Source of the DNA: Roseicitreum antarcticum
Lineage (GTDB): Bacteria > Pseudomonadota > Alphaproteobacteria > Rhodobacterales > Rhodobacteraceae
Length of the DNA stretch: 64,000 bases
Assembly (NCBI RefSeq): GCF_014681765.1
Contig: NZ_CP061498.1
Coordinates: 2,059,501-2,123,500 of the forward strand
Reading direction: 5' to 3'
The first letter of the stretch is position 1. The number at the start of each line of letters is the position of its first letter. Shown in pieces: positions 39,301-47,036 of the stretch. The position numbers and the translations under genes were made by a program. The notes beneath the pieces are model-generated. The model was not told the DNA's origin, did not search any database, and worked only from the letters and a program-made list of their open reading frames with translations.

Positions 39301-39420
39301 TTCACCCGCCAGATCATCGGAATCAAGCGCCACCGTGCCGACCCGCAGCCACCCATTCGAGGCCCGGTGCAGCAACGCCACGCTTTCATGCGTCAGACTT
39401 AGGGCAAAATTTGGTTTCAT
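36361..39420 (-). CDS. Large single-span membrane protein with GspL/PilM-like head and GspC/PilP-like tail
   Basis: 1019 residues, not recognised as a named gene. Residues 1-170 resemble the cytoplasmic actin-like part of GspL or PilM (LKVAL-type strands, RRRAQIVQQIDGLTPYSIDEL, then VFDWVL). Residues 170-495 and 525-945 are low-complexity Pro/Ala/Glu-rich linkers. One membrane segment lies near 499-521 (RGVLLTVGLLLILGAVALA). The last 70 residues (INLREVNLLGVFGTSNNR, VRLSNGNVVRVGVGDTLDGG) look like the periplasmic HR domain of GspC or PilP. Domain calls are my reading of motifs. Predicted topology is cytoplasmic head, periplasmic tail. It stands alone; no secretin or pilus genes are in the window. 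Confidence 0.7.
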   Translation of the reverse strand: MKPNFALSLTHESVALLHRASNGWLRVGTVALDSDDLAGEMSFWRGTAQTLAPHGVTCKLVIPNSEVLYRHLNAPGPDDARRRAQIVQQIDGLTPYSIDELVFDWVLTDAGVDVAVVARETLAEAEAFAVSHKLNPVSFVARPDAAEFAGEPFFGPTACAAQILGPGVMPERDAAPLAVNGKAATPPRGADTPLVPGRASPPAPVSASSAASAPVPSKAPAGPAPASKAPDTPKKPADAPTAAPAYAESGASAEKAGKTGAFSSMATKFAQAVRPAPSDPVPQARTATEAKSIAVLTDPSRPDISSADVATKAELPARAIEVPRRASETKAPEDKARSGGANAPVVAFRSRRSGKVDPVLVPPAAPESVSSRLQLPQQPKGVGARFAERAGAMFKGIVAPSGSSPAPADPKPAASPDNAAEADKHAVRAPARPVAVAKPSAVAKPVATAWTQPSVKPAFSATAEPRPKADAEPDARKAEAEAMTVFGARRNAQDDTGFLKRGVLLTVGLLLILGAVALASIMLTSEQDPVVAPQSATAPAPVAPPAPLSLAEEAPAAESASPDVAAPAVPEAEAPALSLADEAGIADEGPAAAEPALPQVADSDAAVREALGLPAETAPAGAEAPAEVDDVTPAPSDLATSDVQAGPQGMNPPEADQGGFALSTTTAPPLADIIAGLPTLSPPGALAAEPPLSLPPPAPFGTEFDLGPDGLVIPTPEGALTPQGIRVHSGSPVVTPPERPEAPPLPEPAAETQDQGALPQPDAVLPTADPALAEIRPGTRPARPLPDDATPSDAASEIAATDGIAPEVEPAAEAEIAPQLAESNTPVSDPAVTASPGGLALTALAGVRPAPRPSDLTAGAGSIGGAAVAPAEEVAAAPLVADNPMAVAASLRPNNRPSDFAARVQAMVVAQPEPPAAVPLVQQASAAAAATPRPSIPSSASVAEQATQTRAINLREVNLLGVFGTSNNRAALVRLSNGNVVRVGVGDTLDGGRVSSISDSELRYVKSGRNQVLTIGSSS

Positions 39421-39588
39421 AACCCGCCTTTAGCATAAGCAACGGAAGATAGGGGAGTCGTCGTTTCTATATCGGTTGGTTTACAGCAGGTTTTTGCCGA
39501 TAGAAAGTAAAACGACCGCTAGCACGCAGGGACCTGATGTGGCGGGAACCAAAGGCCCCCGCCACACCTCGGGCGCGCTGCCCAAAGA

Positions 39589-40872
39589 TCAGGCCACGGC
39601 CTTCGCCAACGCCTGGTCCAGATCCGCAATCAGGTCATCAGCATGTTCGATTCCGATGGAAAGCCGAACCACCTCGGGCGCGGCACCTGCGGCGCGTTGC
39701 TGTTCGGGCGACAACTGGCGGTGCGTGGTGCTGGCCGAGTGGATGATGAGCGACCGCGTATCGCCAAGGTTGGCGACGTGGCTGAAGATCTCGACCGATT
39801 CAATCAACTTGACGCAGGCCTCATACCCGCCCTTCAGCGCGAAGGTGAACAGCGACGATGCGCCCTTCGGACAGATCCGCGCGACGCGGTCGAAATAGGG
39901 CGAAGAGGGCAGCCCGGCGTAGGTGACATAATCCACGCGGGGGTCGGCCTCCAGCCAGTTGGCGACCTTCACGGCATTCTCCACATGACGATCCATGCGC
40001 AGCGACAAGGTCTCTATCCCCATCAGCGTATAATGCGCCGCCTGCGGGTTCAGCGTCATGCCAAGGTCGCGCAGACCAATGGCAATTCCGTGGAAAGTGA
40101 ACGCCATCGGGCCAAAGGTCTCGTGGAATTTCAATCCGTGATAGGCGGGCTCGGGGGCCGAGAGGGATGGGAACTTGTCGCTCGCCGACCAATCAAAATT
40201 GCCCGAATCCACAACCACGCCCCCTGTGACCGTGCCGTTGCCGGTCAGGTATTTCGTCATCGAATGCACCACCAGCGTGGCACCGTGCTCGATGGGGCGG
40301 CAGAGATAGGGCGTCGCCGTGGTGTTGTCGACGATCAGCGGCACCCCGGCCTTGTTTGAGATGGCGGAAATCGCATCCAGGTCGGTGATGTAGCCGCCGG
40401 GGTTGGCGATGGATTCGCAGAACACCGCGCGTGTGTTCTCATCAATCGCGGCCTCGACAGCGTCGGTATCGTCGAAATCGACGAATTTCGCCGACCAGCC
40501 GAAGCGCTTGATCGTCTGGCTGAACTGCGTGACCGTACCGCCATAGAGGCGGGTCGAGGCGACAACATTCTTGCCCGGCCCCATGAGCGGGAACAGCGCC
40601 ATGATCTGCGCGCCATGGCCCGAGGAACAGCACACTGCCCCGACGCCGCCTTCCAGCGCGGCCATACGCTCTTGCAGGGCCGCGACGGTGGGGTTTGTCA
40701 GGCGGGAATAGATGTAGCCGACTTCTTGCAGGTTGAACAACGCAGCGGCGTGATCGGCATCGCGGAACACATAGGCGGTGGTCTGGTAGATCGGCACCTG
40801 CCGGGCGCCAGTGGCCGGGTCTGGCCGCGCGCCTGCGTGAACCTGTAATGTCTCAAAATGCGGTGTGGTCAT
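39589..40872 (-). CDS. metY: O-acetylhomoserine sulfhydrylase
   Basis: 427 residues. PLP-dependent Cys/Met metabolism enzyme making homocysteine from O-acetylhomoserine and sulfide. QTTAYVFRDADHAAALF, YSRLTNPTVAALQERMAALEGG and the PLP Lys in VVHSMTKYLTGNGTVTGG are characteristic; the longer length and GGTVTQFSQTIKRFG favour MetY over MetZ or cystathionine enzymes. The ATG at 40870-40872 follows a GAGGAGGGAG Shine-Dalgarno. Confidence 0.93.
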   Translation of the reverse strand: MTTPHFETLQVHAGARPDPATGARQVPIYQTTAYVFRDADHAAALFNLQEVGYIYSRLTNPTVAALQERMAALEGGVGAVCCSSGHGAQIMALFPLMGPGKNVVASTRLYGGTVTQFSQTIKRFGWSAKFVDFDDTDAVEAAIDENTRAVFCESIANPGGYITDLDAISAISNKAGVPLIVDNTTATPYLCRPIEHGATLVVHSMTKYLTGNGTVTGGVVVDSGNFDWSASDKFPSLSAPEPAYHGLKFHETFGPMAFTFHGIAIGLRDLGMTLNPQAAHYTLMGIETLSLRMDRHVENAVKVANWLEADPRVDYVTYAGLPSSPYFDRVARICPKGASSLFTFALKGGYEACVKLIESVEIFSHVANLGDTRSLIIHSASTTHRQLSPEQQRAAGAAPEVVRLSIGIEHADDLIADLDQALAKAVA

Positions 40873-40901
40873 GAATGCTCCCTCCTCAACGATGACGGTG
40901 C

Positions 40902-40954
40902 TGCGCCGTGGCGCAAGAACCGGAAATGACGGGAACCTCCCGCCCGAGGCGTCA
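40902..40954 (-). promoter_or_regulatory. Structured leader upstream of metY
   Basis: Two stems lie within about 80 bases of the metY start on the minus strand: a 5-bp hairpin with a four-base loop (40902-40915) and a bulged 9-bp stem built from TGACG/CGTCA and CCTC/GAGG (40927-40954). An alternative pairing GGGA/TCCC competes inside the second. I could not match any known SAM or SAH riboswitch consensus. Confidence 0.35.
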
Positions 40955-41123
40955 CGCTATGCCAAGCCGCCGGACAGGACAACCGGGCCGATGCGGGCAA
41001 GCGAGGGGCGCGGTGAAAATTCTGCAGATGGGCGCAAGCGCAAAGCGCCGAAAAGGTGCTTTGGCCCCGCCGCCGCTGTAGGCGCGACGGACGGGTCAAC
41101 GGCCCCCGCGGCTGAGCGAACCC

Positions 41124-41579
41124 TCAGCTGTCGGTCTTGGCGTTCGTCTTGGTCTTGGGCTCGGGCACCGCAGGCTTTGGCGGGCTGGGCGTTGGCACGC
41201 GGGGTTCGGGCACGCGCGGTTGCAGCTTCGTCGGCTCGGCCACGCCGGTTTTCTGCGGTTGCGGTTGCGGCTTCGCTTGCGCCTTGGCGGGTTGGTCTGG
41301 GGTGCTCGGGGCTGCAGGCGTGGCCGGTGTCGCCGGTGCAGGCGTTGCCGATTGCGCCGCCGGGCGGTCGGGCGCAGGCAGGGCCCGTGTCTCATCAGGA
41401 TAATATTCCGGGGACGTCACCTCGATCCGGCCCGATGCAAGATCGACCAAAACCTTGGGTTTCGGGTCCAGCATATACAGAACCTCGTTCACCTCGGCCA
41501 GCGCGCGTTCCAGCGTCTGGCGCTTCGTTTCGGTCGCGACCATGGCCTTGTTCTTAGTACCGAAAAGGAATTTGAACAC
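41124..41579 (-). CDS. Hypothetical protein with Pro/Ala/Lys-rich tail
   Basis: 151 residues, not recognised. The first 70 residues are well-folded in character (ETKRQTLERALAEVNEVLY, KVLVDLASGRIEVTSPEYYPDETRALPAP); the rest is a repetitive Pro/Ala/Thr then Pro/Lys linker. GTG start at 41577-41579 after an AGGGGGA Shine-Dalgarno. No signal peptide or membrane segment. Lies upstream of metY on the same strand, 250 bp away. Confidence 0.6.
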   Translation of the reverse strand: MFKFLFGTKNKAMVATETKRQTLERALAEVNEVLYMLDPKPKVLVDLASGRIEVTSPEYYPDETRALPAPDRPAAQSATPAPATPATPAAPSTPDQPAKAQAKPQPQPQKTGVAEPTKLQPRVPEPRVPTPSPPKPAVPEPKTKTNAKTDS

Positions 41580-41631
41580 AATGTCCCCCTGTTAAAGCTT
41601 GACGTATAAGTAGGTCAGCCCGCCCCCCGAT

Positions 41632-41663
41632 AAAACCCCTGCCGCCGGAAACGGGGCGTTTTT
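41632..41663 (-). terminator. Terminator after the asparaginase gene
   Basis: On the minus strand AAAACGCCCC pairs with GGGGTTTT (one bulged base) around a 13-base loop, ending in the T-run, about 30 bases after the asparaginase stop. The plus strand is also T-rich after the stem. Confidence 0.6.
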
Positions 41664-41694
41664 CGCCGATCCGCCCGGGCGCAACGCCGCGCAA

Positions 41695-42735
41695 TCAGGC
41701 AAATCCGGCGGCAGTTCGGATCTGGCCGACACTGATGCCACGCCAGTTGCGCATCTCTCCGCCCAGACGGGCCAATGCGGCGGGATGCGCCGCGTCCAGC
41801 ACCCCGGCCCGGATCAACAGCGCGGTTATCGCCGCCTCGGCGGCGCGCACGCCACCATCGACGATCTTCAGCGCAATGCCCAGCTTCTGGCCCGGCAGGA
41901 TGGCGACATAGACCGCCTCGGCCCCGAACTTGATCGCGGCCTGCCCGTCCATGGCGCGCATCAAATCGGTGCATGCACGCCCCTGCCCCGCGACCAGATC
42001 GGGATGCGCCGCCATTGCGCGGTGCAGGCGCACCGCCGCTCGCTCACGCGCGTTGCCTTCGGAATCGGCTGCCGCAAAGCTCGCCATCGCCCGGGCCAAC
42101 CCTGTCACCGAGGTCGCGAAATTAGGGGCGGAACAGCCATCGATGCCGAACCAGGGGCTTGCCTCCTGGGTGATGTCCTCGAACGCCTGAAGGATGGCAC
42201 GCTGCACGGGATGGGCTGGGTCCACATAATCAGCCCCACCACCAAGTCGCTGATTCAACATCAGGAATCCGACATGCTTGCCCGAACAATTGTTGTGCAG
42301 TTGGCAAGGCGCTGCGTCGGACCGGATCAGCCCGTTGCGCGCACTGCGGTCCGATGGCTCTTGACAGCCGCAAAGCAAATCCCCCTCGGACAGGCCCAGA
42401 TCAGCCAGCCAGCGCCCGGCCAGATCGGTATGGATTGCGCCACCCGAATGCGAAGCACAGGCCAGGGCCAGATGCGCGGGCGTCAGGGCATCGGCGGCCC
42501 CGCTTTCCAGCAGCGGCAACGCCTGCAACATCTTGCAACTGGACCGCGGGTAAATCACCGCCGACGGGTCACCCCAGGCCGCGACGATTTCGCCGTCCGG
42601 CCCGCAAATGACCGCATGGCCGGTGTGCACGCTTTCCACCTGCCCACCGCGCAAGACCTCGATCATCGGCACGGCACCAACGTTCACGGACGCTGTGCCG
42701 TCCAGGGGGTGCGCGTCTGTCTGGCCGCTCTGCAT
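41695..42735 (-). CDS. L-asparaginase, AnsA/thermolabile (Rhizobium etli type)
   Basis: 346 residues of the asparaginase II family found in Rhizobium and Rhodobacterales, unrelated to E. coli AnsB. Typical segments are YPRSSCKMLQALPLLESGAA, ALACASHSGG, CQLHNNCSGKHVGFL and EAVYVAILPGQKLGIALKI. It hydrolyses asparagine to aspartate and ammonia. Start ATG at 42733-42735 after AGAGGTCAG; the frame extends upstream without support. The nearby bzt transporter can bring in Asn. Confidence 0.85.
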   Translation of the reverse strand: MQSGQTDAHPLDGTASVNVGAVPMIEVLRGGQVESVHTGHAVICGPDGEIVAAWGDPSAVIYPRSSCKMLQALPLLESGAADALTPAHLALACASHSGGAIHTDLAGRWLADLGLSEGDLLCGCQEPSDRSARNGLIRSDAAPCQLHNNCSGKHVGFLMLNQRLGGGADYVDPAHPVQRAILQAFEDITQEASPWFGIDGCSAPNFATSVTGLARAMASFAAADSEGNARERAAVRLHRAMAAHPDLVAGQGRACTDLMRAMDGQAAIKFGAEAVYVAILPGQKLGIALKIVDGGVRAAEAAITALLIRAGVLDAAHPAALARLGGEMRNWRGISVGQIRTAAGFA

Positions 42736-42940
42736 CTGACCTCTTACCTCTGATAGGGTGCCAAAGCGGCACCTCTGCCTCACACCTGCGCGATTTTCCG
42801 CCAACAGGTCTTTCTAAACTCGTGCATTTCACGTTAAGAGACGTGTAATGGCAGATGTACGGGCCAACCACTGTAAAGCGTGCCAAAGCGCGACATATGG
42901 CCCGGATGACAGGCATATACCGGCTGGAGGCTGAAATCAA

Positions 42941-43474
42941 ATGACCGCATGGGCTATGAAATGCATCGTCGGGGCTGCAATGGCGGTTGGGGTTGCCGGG
43001 GCAGCGCTCGGACAGGACTCGACCAATCGCGTCGCAGTTGAAACCGCGTGGAGCGTGTTTGTCGAAGACTCGCCGCAGGAATGCTGGGCGGTTTCCGCCC
43101 CGCGCGAGACCGTCAATACCCGCGACGGCCGCGCCGTGTCGGTGCGGCGGGGCGACATCTTGCTGTTCGCGATCTACCGCCCGGGCGGTAGCAATACCGC
43201 TGAAATCTCGTTCACCGGCGGCTATCCTTTCGCAGAAGATTCAACTGTGGGCCTGACCATCGGCACCGATGAATACCAGCTTTTCACCGAAGGTGAATGG
43301 GCCTGGGCTGCTTCGGCCGAAGACGACGCCAGCATCGCCGCCGCCATGCGCCGCGGCACCGATGCTGTCCTTACGGCCCGCTCATCGCGCGGCACCAACA
43401 CACGCGACACCTTCTCGCTGTTTGGCTTCACTGCCGCGACGGAAGAAGCCGCGCGCCGGTGCGAAAGCAGCTGA
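42941..43474 (+). CDS. IalB-like secreted protein (invasion associated locus B family)
   Basis: 177 residues. Signal peptide MKCIVGAAMAVGVAGAALG within the first 25 residues. The mature part follows the IalB pattern: WSVFVEDSPQECWAVSAP, then ILLFAIYRPGG and the late KxxDAVLTARSSRGTNTRDTFSLFGF. Two Cys could form the family disulfide (CWAV and RRCESS). Periplasmic or surface location; molecular role unknown. GGAGG before the ATG. Confidence 0.8.
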   Translation: MTAWAMKCIVGAAMAVGVAGAALGQDSTNRVAVETAWSVFVEDSPQECWAVSAPRETVNTRDGRAVSVRRGDILLFAIYRPGGSNTAEISFTGGYPFAEDSTVGLTIGTDEYQLFTEGEWAWAASAEDDASIAAAMRRGTDAVLTARSSRGTNTRDTFSLFGFTAATEEAARRCESS

Positions 43475-43503
43475 TACCACCGTCCTGCGCTACACGTTGT
43501 CAG

Positions 43504-43532
43504 AAACCGCCCTTTTTCATTGGGCGGTTTTT
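43504..43532 (+). terminator. Terminator after the IalB-like gene
   Basis: Perfect 9-bp stem AAACCGCCC / GGGCGGTTT, loop of nine bases, followed by TT after the T-rich arm. Lies 30 bases after the stop and 40 bases before the rlmN start. Confidence 0.85.
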
Positions 43533-43571
43533 GCTATATAAGGGCTTGACCCCAACCCGAAAGCATCCCGC

Positions 43572-44798
43572 ATGACCGCGACCGCCCCCATCACCCAAGA
43601 CTTTCTGACCATACCGCGCAAAACAGCGCCGGGCAGCAAGATCAATCTGGTCGGCATGACGCGCCCGCAACTGACCGATGCGCTGATCGCCATGGGCACG
43701 CCCGAGCGGCAGGCGAAAATGCGCGTCGGCCAGATCTGGCAATGGGTCTACCACTGGGGCATTCGCGATTTCGAGGCGATGACCAACCTTGGCAAAGCCT
43801 ATCGCGCACAACTGGCCGAAACGTTCGTGGTTGAAATTCCGCAGCTGGTCACCCGGCAGATCAGCGATGATGGCACCCGGAAGTATCTGGTGCGCATCGC
43901 GGGCGGGCACGAGGTCGAAGTCGTATATATCCCCGAAGAAGGGCGCGGCACGCTGTGTATCAGCTCACAAGTCGGCTGCACGCTGACCTGTTCGTTCTGC
44001 CACACCGGCACGCAGAAACTGGTGCGTAACCTGACGCCCGGGGAAATCGTCGGGCAGGTCATGCTGGCGCGCGACGACCTGGACGAATGGCCCCGGCAGG
44101 GTGAGCCGAAAAACGAGGTGCGCCTGATCTCGAACGTCGTGCTGATGGGCATGGGTGAGCCGCTTTACAACTTCGACAACGTGCGCGATGCGATGCAGGT
44201 GGTGATGGACAACGAAGGCATCAGCCTGTCGCGGCGGCGCATCACCCTGTCCACCAGCGGCGTGGTGCCCGAAATCGCCCGCACCGCGCAGGAAATCGGC
44301 TGCCTGCTGGCCGTCAGCTTCCACGCAACCACCGACGCGGTGCGCGATACGCTGGTACCGATCAACAAGCGCTGGAACATCGAGACACTGCTGACGGCGT
44401 TGCGCGATTATCCTCACCTGTCGAACAGCGAGCGGATTACCTTTGAATATGTGATGCTGAAGGACGTGAATGATTCCGATGAGGATGCGCGACGGCTGGT
44501 CCGGCTGATCCGGGGCATCCCCGCCAAGATCAATCTAATCCCGTTCAACGAATGGCCCGGCGCGCCTTACCAACGGTCCGACTGGGCGCGGATCGAGGCC
44601 TTCGCCGACATCATCTACAAGGCGGGCTACGCCAGCCCGATCCGCACCCCGCGCGGCGAAGACATCATGGCGGCCTGCGGGCAGCTGAAATCCGACACCG
44701 CGCGCGAACGCAAATCCCGCGCCCAGATAGCGGCGGAAACCGCCTCGGGCAGCATGGCGCCGGCACTCTCTGCCGCGCCGGACGCCGGGGGGCACTGA
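43572..44798 (+). CDS. rlmN: Dual-specificity 23S rRNA/tRNA adenine-C2 methyltransferase RlmN
   Basis: 408 residues. Radical SAM enzyme with the CxxxCxxC cluster in [11 protein letters not shown], the acceptor Cys near the C terminus (AACGQL) and the second catalytic Cys in this family (YCHCxxx-type region not clear). [32 protein letters not shown] and [12 protein letters not shown] are typical. It methylates A2503 of 23S rRNA. The last 35 residues extend beyond the core. Stop overlaps the next ATG by one base. Confidence 0.94.
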   Translation: MTATAPITQDFLTIPRKTAPGSKINLVGMTRPQLTDALIAMGTPERQAKMRVGQIWQWVYHWGIRDFEAMTNLGKAYRAQLAETFVVEIPQLVTRQISDDGTRKYLVRIAGGHEVEVVYIPEEGRGTLCISSQVGCTLTCSFCHTGTQKLVRNLTPGEIVGQVMLARDDLDEWPRQGEPKNEVRLISNVVLMGMGEPLYNFDNVRDAMQVVMDNEGISLSRRRITLSTSGVVPEIARTAQEIGCLLAVSFHATTDAVRDTLVPINKRWNIETLLTALRDYPHLSNSERITFEYVMLKDVNDSDEDARRLVRLIRGIPAKINLIPFNEWPGAPYQRSDWARIEAFADIIYKAGYASPIRTPRGEDIMAACGQLKSDTARERKSRAQIAAETASGSMAPALSAAPDAGGH

Positions 44799-45037
44799 TG
44801 CCGCTGATCTTGCTGGCGGTGGTCGGCGCGCTGGCAGGCTATGTCGCAACCCGGCTGATGCGGGTGCAGGTGGACCTGCCGACAGCGATGGGCATCGGCG
44901 TGATCGGCGCGCTTGTCGGCGGGGTCGGCCTGCGGGTTTTGATGAACGCAAGCGGCTGGATTGTCACTTTCGTGGTCGCCACGCTGACCTCAATGGCGCT
45001 GATCTGGCTTTGGAAGTATTTCCGCACCTGGTTCTAG
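44798..45037 (+). CDS. Small membrane protein
   Basis: 79 residues with three hydrophobic segments (LILLAVVGALAGYVATRLM, AMGIGVIGALVGGVGLRVL, WIVTFVVATLTSMALIWLW). The Gly-rich spacing recalls the GlsB/YeaQ transglycosylase-associated family, but the match is loose. Start ATG overlaps the rlmN stop (TGATG), so it is coupled to rlmN. Confidence 0.65.
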   Translation: MPLILLAVVGALAGYVATRLMRVQVDLPTAMGIGVIGALVGGVGLRVLMNASGWIVTFVVATLTSMALIWLWKYFRTWF

Positions 45038-45157
45038 GCGGGGTTGGAACAACCAACCTGACGCGCACGCCCCTCACGGCCATGTGCCAGACGCAGCTTC
45101 CGCGCTATATCCCTGATAAGACGCAAAATTGGCGCGCATAGATCACAGGAGGCAAGG

Positions 45158-46090
45158 CTGGAAAAGATCGTCATCATTGGTGCCGGCATGGCGGGCGTGG
45201 CCTGTGGCAGGGCGTTGGCCGATGCCGGGCATATGCCCCTGATCCTCGACAAGGGGCGCGGTATTGGCGGCCGCATCGCGACCCGGCGCAGCACCAATGT
45301 ACAGTTCGACCACGGCGCGCAATACGTCACCGCCCGCCACCCCGAATTCGCCGCCGTGCTGGACGCGATGCGGCGCGATGGTGCCGCGGCAAACTGGGTG
45401 GACGGGACCGGACGGCAACATGTCGTTGGCACCCCAGGCATGTCTGCGTTGGTCCGGTATCTTGCCAAGGGACTGGACATCCGCCAACAGGTCGAAGTGA
45501 CGGCCCTGCACCGCGTCGCCGAGGGCTGGCAGATCGAAACCGCTGACCGACCGATCACCGCTCGCCGCATCATCGTCACCACACCCGCGCCGCAAACGGC
45601 AGCGCTTTTAGGGCCCGATCATGTGTTCGCCGCACACCTTTCAGGCGTCGAAATGGCGCCCTGCCTGACGCTGATGGCGACGACCCGCGCGACACCCGCA
45701 CCCCCTTTCGTCAGCCAGCGCCAGACCAACAGCCCACTGGCCTGGATCGCGCAGGACAGCCACAAACCGGGACGCGCGGCGGCGGGCCTTTGCACCTGGG
45801 TTGCGCAGGCCAGCGCAGAATGGAGCGCCCGACACCTTGAGCACGACAAGGACGCCATTGCACAGCTGATGCTCCCACTGCTTTGCACCCACCTTGGAAT
45901 CAGCGTCGCCGATGTAGAAAGCGCCGCTGCCCACCGCTGGCGCTACGCACGGGTGAACACACCACTGGGCCAACCGTTTTTGCGCGACGCAGACGCAAGC
46001 GTCTACGCTGGCGGCGACTGGTGCCTTGGTCCCCGGGTGGAAGCCGCTTGGCAAAGCGGCACCGCCATCGCCCACGATATCCTCGGTTGA
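45158..46090 (+). CDS. FAD-dependent oxidoreductase, renalase-like
   Basis: About 310 residues. The Rossmann motif IIGAGMAGVACGRAL is followed by LILDKGRGIGGRIATRR and FDHGAQYVTAR, the pattern of renalase-like flavin amine oxidases; the C terminus GGDWCLGPRVEAAWQSG is the second FAD segment. The first in-frame ATG (45188) would cut into the FAD motif. A perfect AGGAGG at 45147-45152 places the start at CTG 45158, five bases on. Substrate unknown. Confidence 0.82.
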   Translation: MEKIVIIGAGMAGVACGRALADAGHMPLILDKGRGIGGRIATRRSTNVQFDHGAQYVTARHPEFAAVLDAMRRDGAAANWVDGTGRQHVVGTPGMSALVRYLAKGLDIRQQVEVTALHRVAEGWQIETADRPITARRIIVTTPAPQTAALLGPDHVFAAHLSGVEMAPCLTLMATTRATPAPPFVSQRQTNSPLAWIAQDSHKPGRAAAGLCTWVAQASAEWSARHLEHDKDAIAQLMLPLLCTHLGISVADVESAAAHRWRYARVNTPLGQPFLRDADASVYAGGDWCLGPRVEAAWQSGTAIAHDILG

Positions 46091-46268
46091 CGAAACAAAG
46101 CGCCCATCCGATCATCAGAAGGTGAGGCAATTGCCCAAAGCCCCCTGCCAGTTCTTCAGGGCTGCGCCGATAGGGTAGGTCGCGCAGCACGCGCGTTGGA
46201 ATTTTGAAAGTGCCGCGCCCAGCCCCACTTGGCCATCGCCATCATACCATGCGCGATCCACCCCCACA

Positions 46269-46640
46269 TCAAAACAGATCCAGATCACCCGCGGTGCGCG
46301 CAGCCCCCGGTGCCGGTTCCTTCCCGATCTGTCCCAAGATTTCGAGAGACAGCTCGCGCAGCTTCATGCGACGGACCGGCCCGGAGATATCGACGCGCGC
46401 CGTCCGTTCAATTTCCGGAACGATATCTTCGAGAAAAATCGACAGCTCATCCAGCGTCTGAACCAGATGGTCGATACCCTGCAATGACAGTCGAATGCTC
46501 TTTCGATCGAAACCGTCAGATCGAATATGATCGCCCGCTGCATCCTCGATCCGCCGTCCGGAAGCCGAGAGCTTGCGCATCTGAAAAGCGACACTCTCGA
46601 CAACGTCCCGCAACGGAAAGACTTTCTCTTTTTCAGTCAT
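46269..46640 (-). CDS. Small chemotaxis-operon protein with DxxxQ motif (CheT/CheZ-like candidate)
   Basis: 123 residues, all-helical in character, last gene of the chemotaxis operon, eight bases after cheY2. It is not a clear match to a named family. The helix around residues 50-70 contains D57-H-L-V-Q61, the DxxxQ motif that CheZ uses to dephosphorylate CheY and that has been described for Sinorhizobium CheT, which also sits at the end of a che operon. The phosphatase role is an inference from motif and position. Confidence 0.6.
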   Translation of the reverse strand: MTEKEKVFPLRDVVESVAFQMRKLSASGRRIEDAAGDHIRSDGFDRKSIRLSLQGIDHLVQTLDELSIFLEDIVPEIERTARVDISGPVRRMKLRELSLEILGQIGKEPAPGAARTAGDLDLF

Positions 46641-46648
46641 GTTTCCTC

Positions 46649-47035
46649 CTAAAGCGGACCGACCACGGCCTGAATACAGCTCCGCAATTGAGGTGTACTG
46701 AAGGGTTTCTGAATGAAGTTGTTCATTCCAAGCGCGCGCCCTTTGCTCAGAATTTCCTGATCAATGCGGCCACTCACCAAAATGAACCCTATCCTGGCGG
46801 TGGATTTATTGTCCCGAAGACCCTTCAACAGGCCAAGCCCATCCATCCCGGGCATGTTGTAGTCGGAAATCACGATGTGAACGGGATTGGCGACCAAGGA
46901 TGGCAGCGCTTCGTTCCCGTCCCGACGAAAGTCGATTTTTTTCACACCCATTTCTTCAAGGGCCATAATAATGATGCTGCGGCTCGTAGACATGTCGTCC
47001 ACCACCATAACCGAAAGACTGTCTCGTAGTGCCAT
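46649..47035 (-). CDS. cheY: CheY-like response regulator (second)
   Basis: 128 residues, a stand-alone receiver. Acidic pair VVDDMSTSR near residue 12, phospho-acceptor Asp58 in VISDYNMPGMDG, Ser/Thr switch in FILVSGR and Lys in NFIQKPFS. It lies between cheR and the small DxxxQ protein. It may be the motor-binding CheY or a phosphate sink. Confidence 0.9.
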   Translation of the reverse strand: MALRDSLSVMVVDDMSTSRSIIIMALEEMGVKKIDFRRDGNEALPSLVANPVHIVISDYNMPGMDGLGLLKGLRDNKSTARIGFILVSGRIDQEILSKGRALGMNNFIQKPFSTPQLRSCIQAVVGPL

Positions 47036-47036
47036 C

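Noticed and set aside
40880-40990. SAM-II, SAM/SAH or SAH riboswitch call for the metY leader
   Set aside because: The conserved bases of those classes as I know them are not present; kept only as an unassigned structured leader.
46091-46268. Frameshifted C-terminal extension of the small che-operon protein
   Set aside because: A stop-free minus-strand frame continues past its stop, but the residues resemble nothing known and the protein looks complete as it is.
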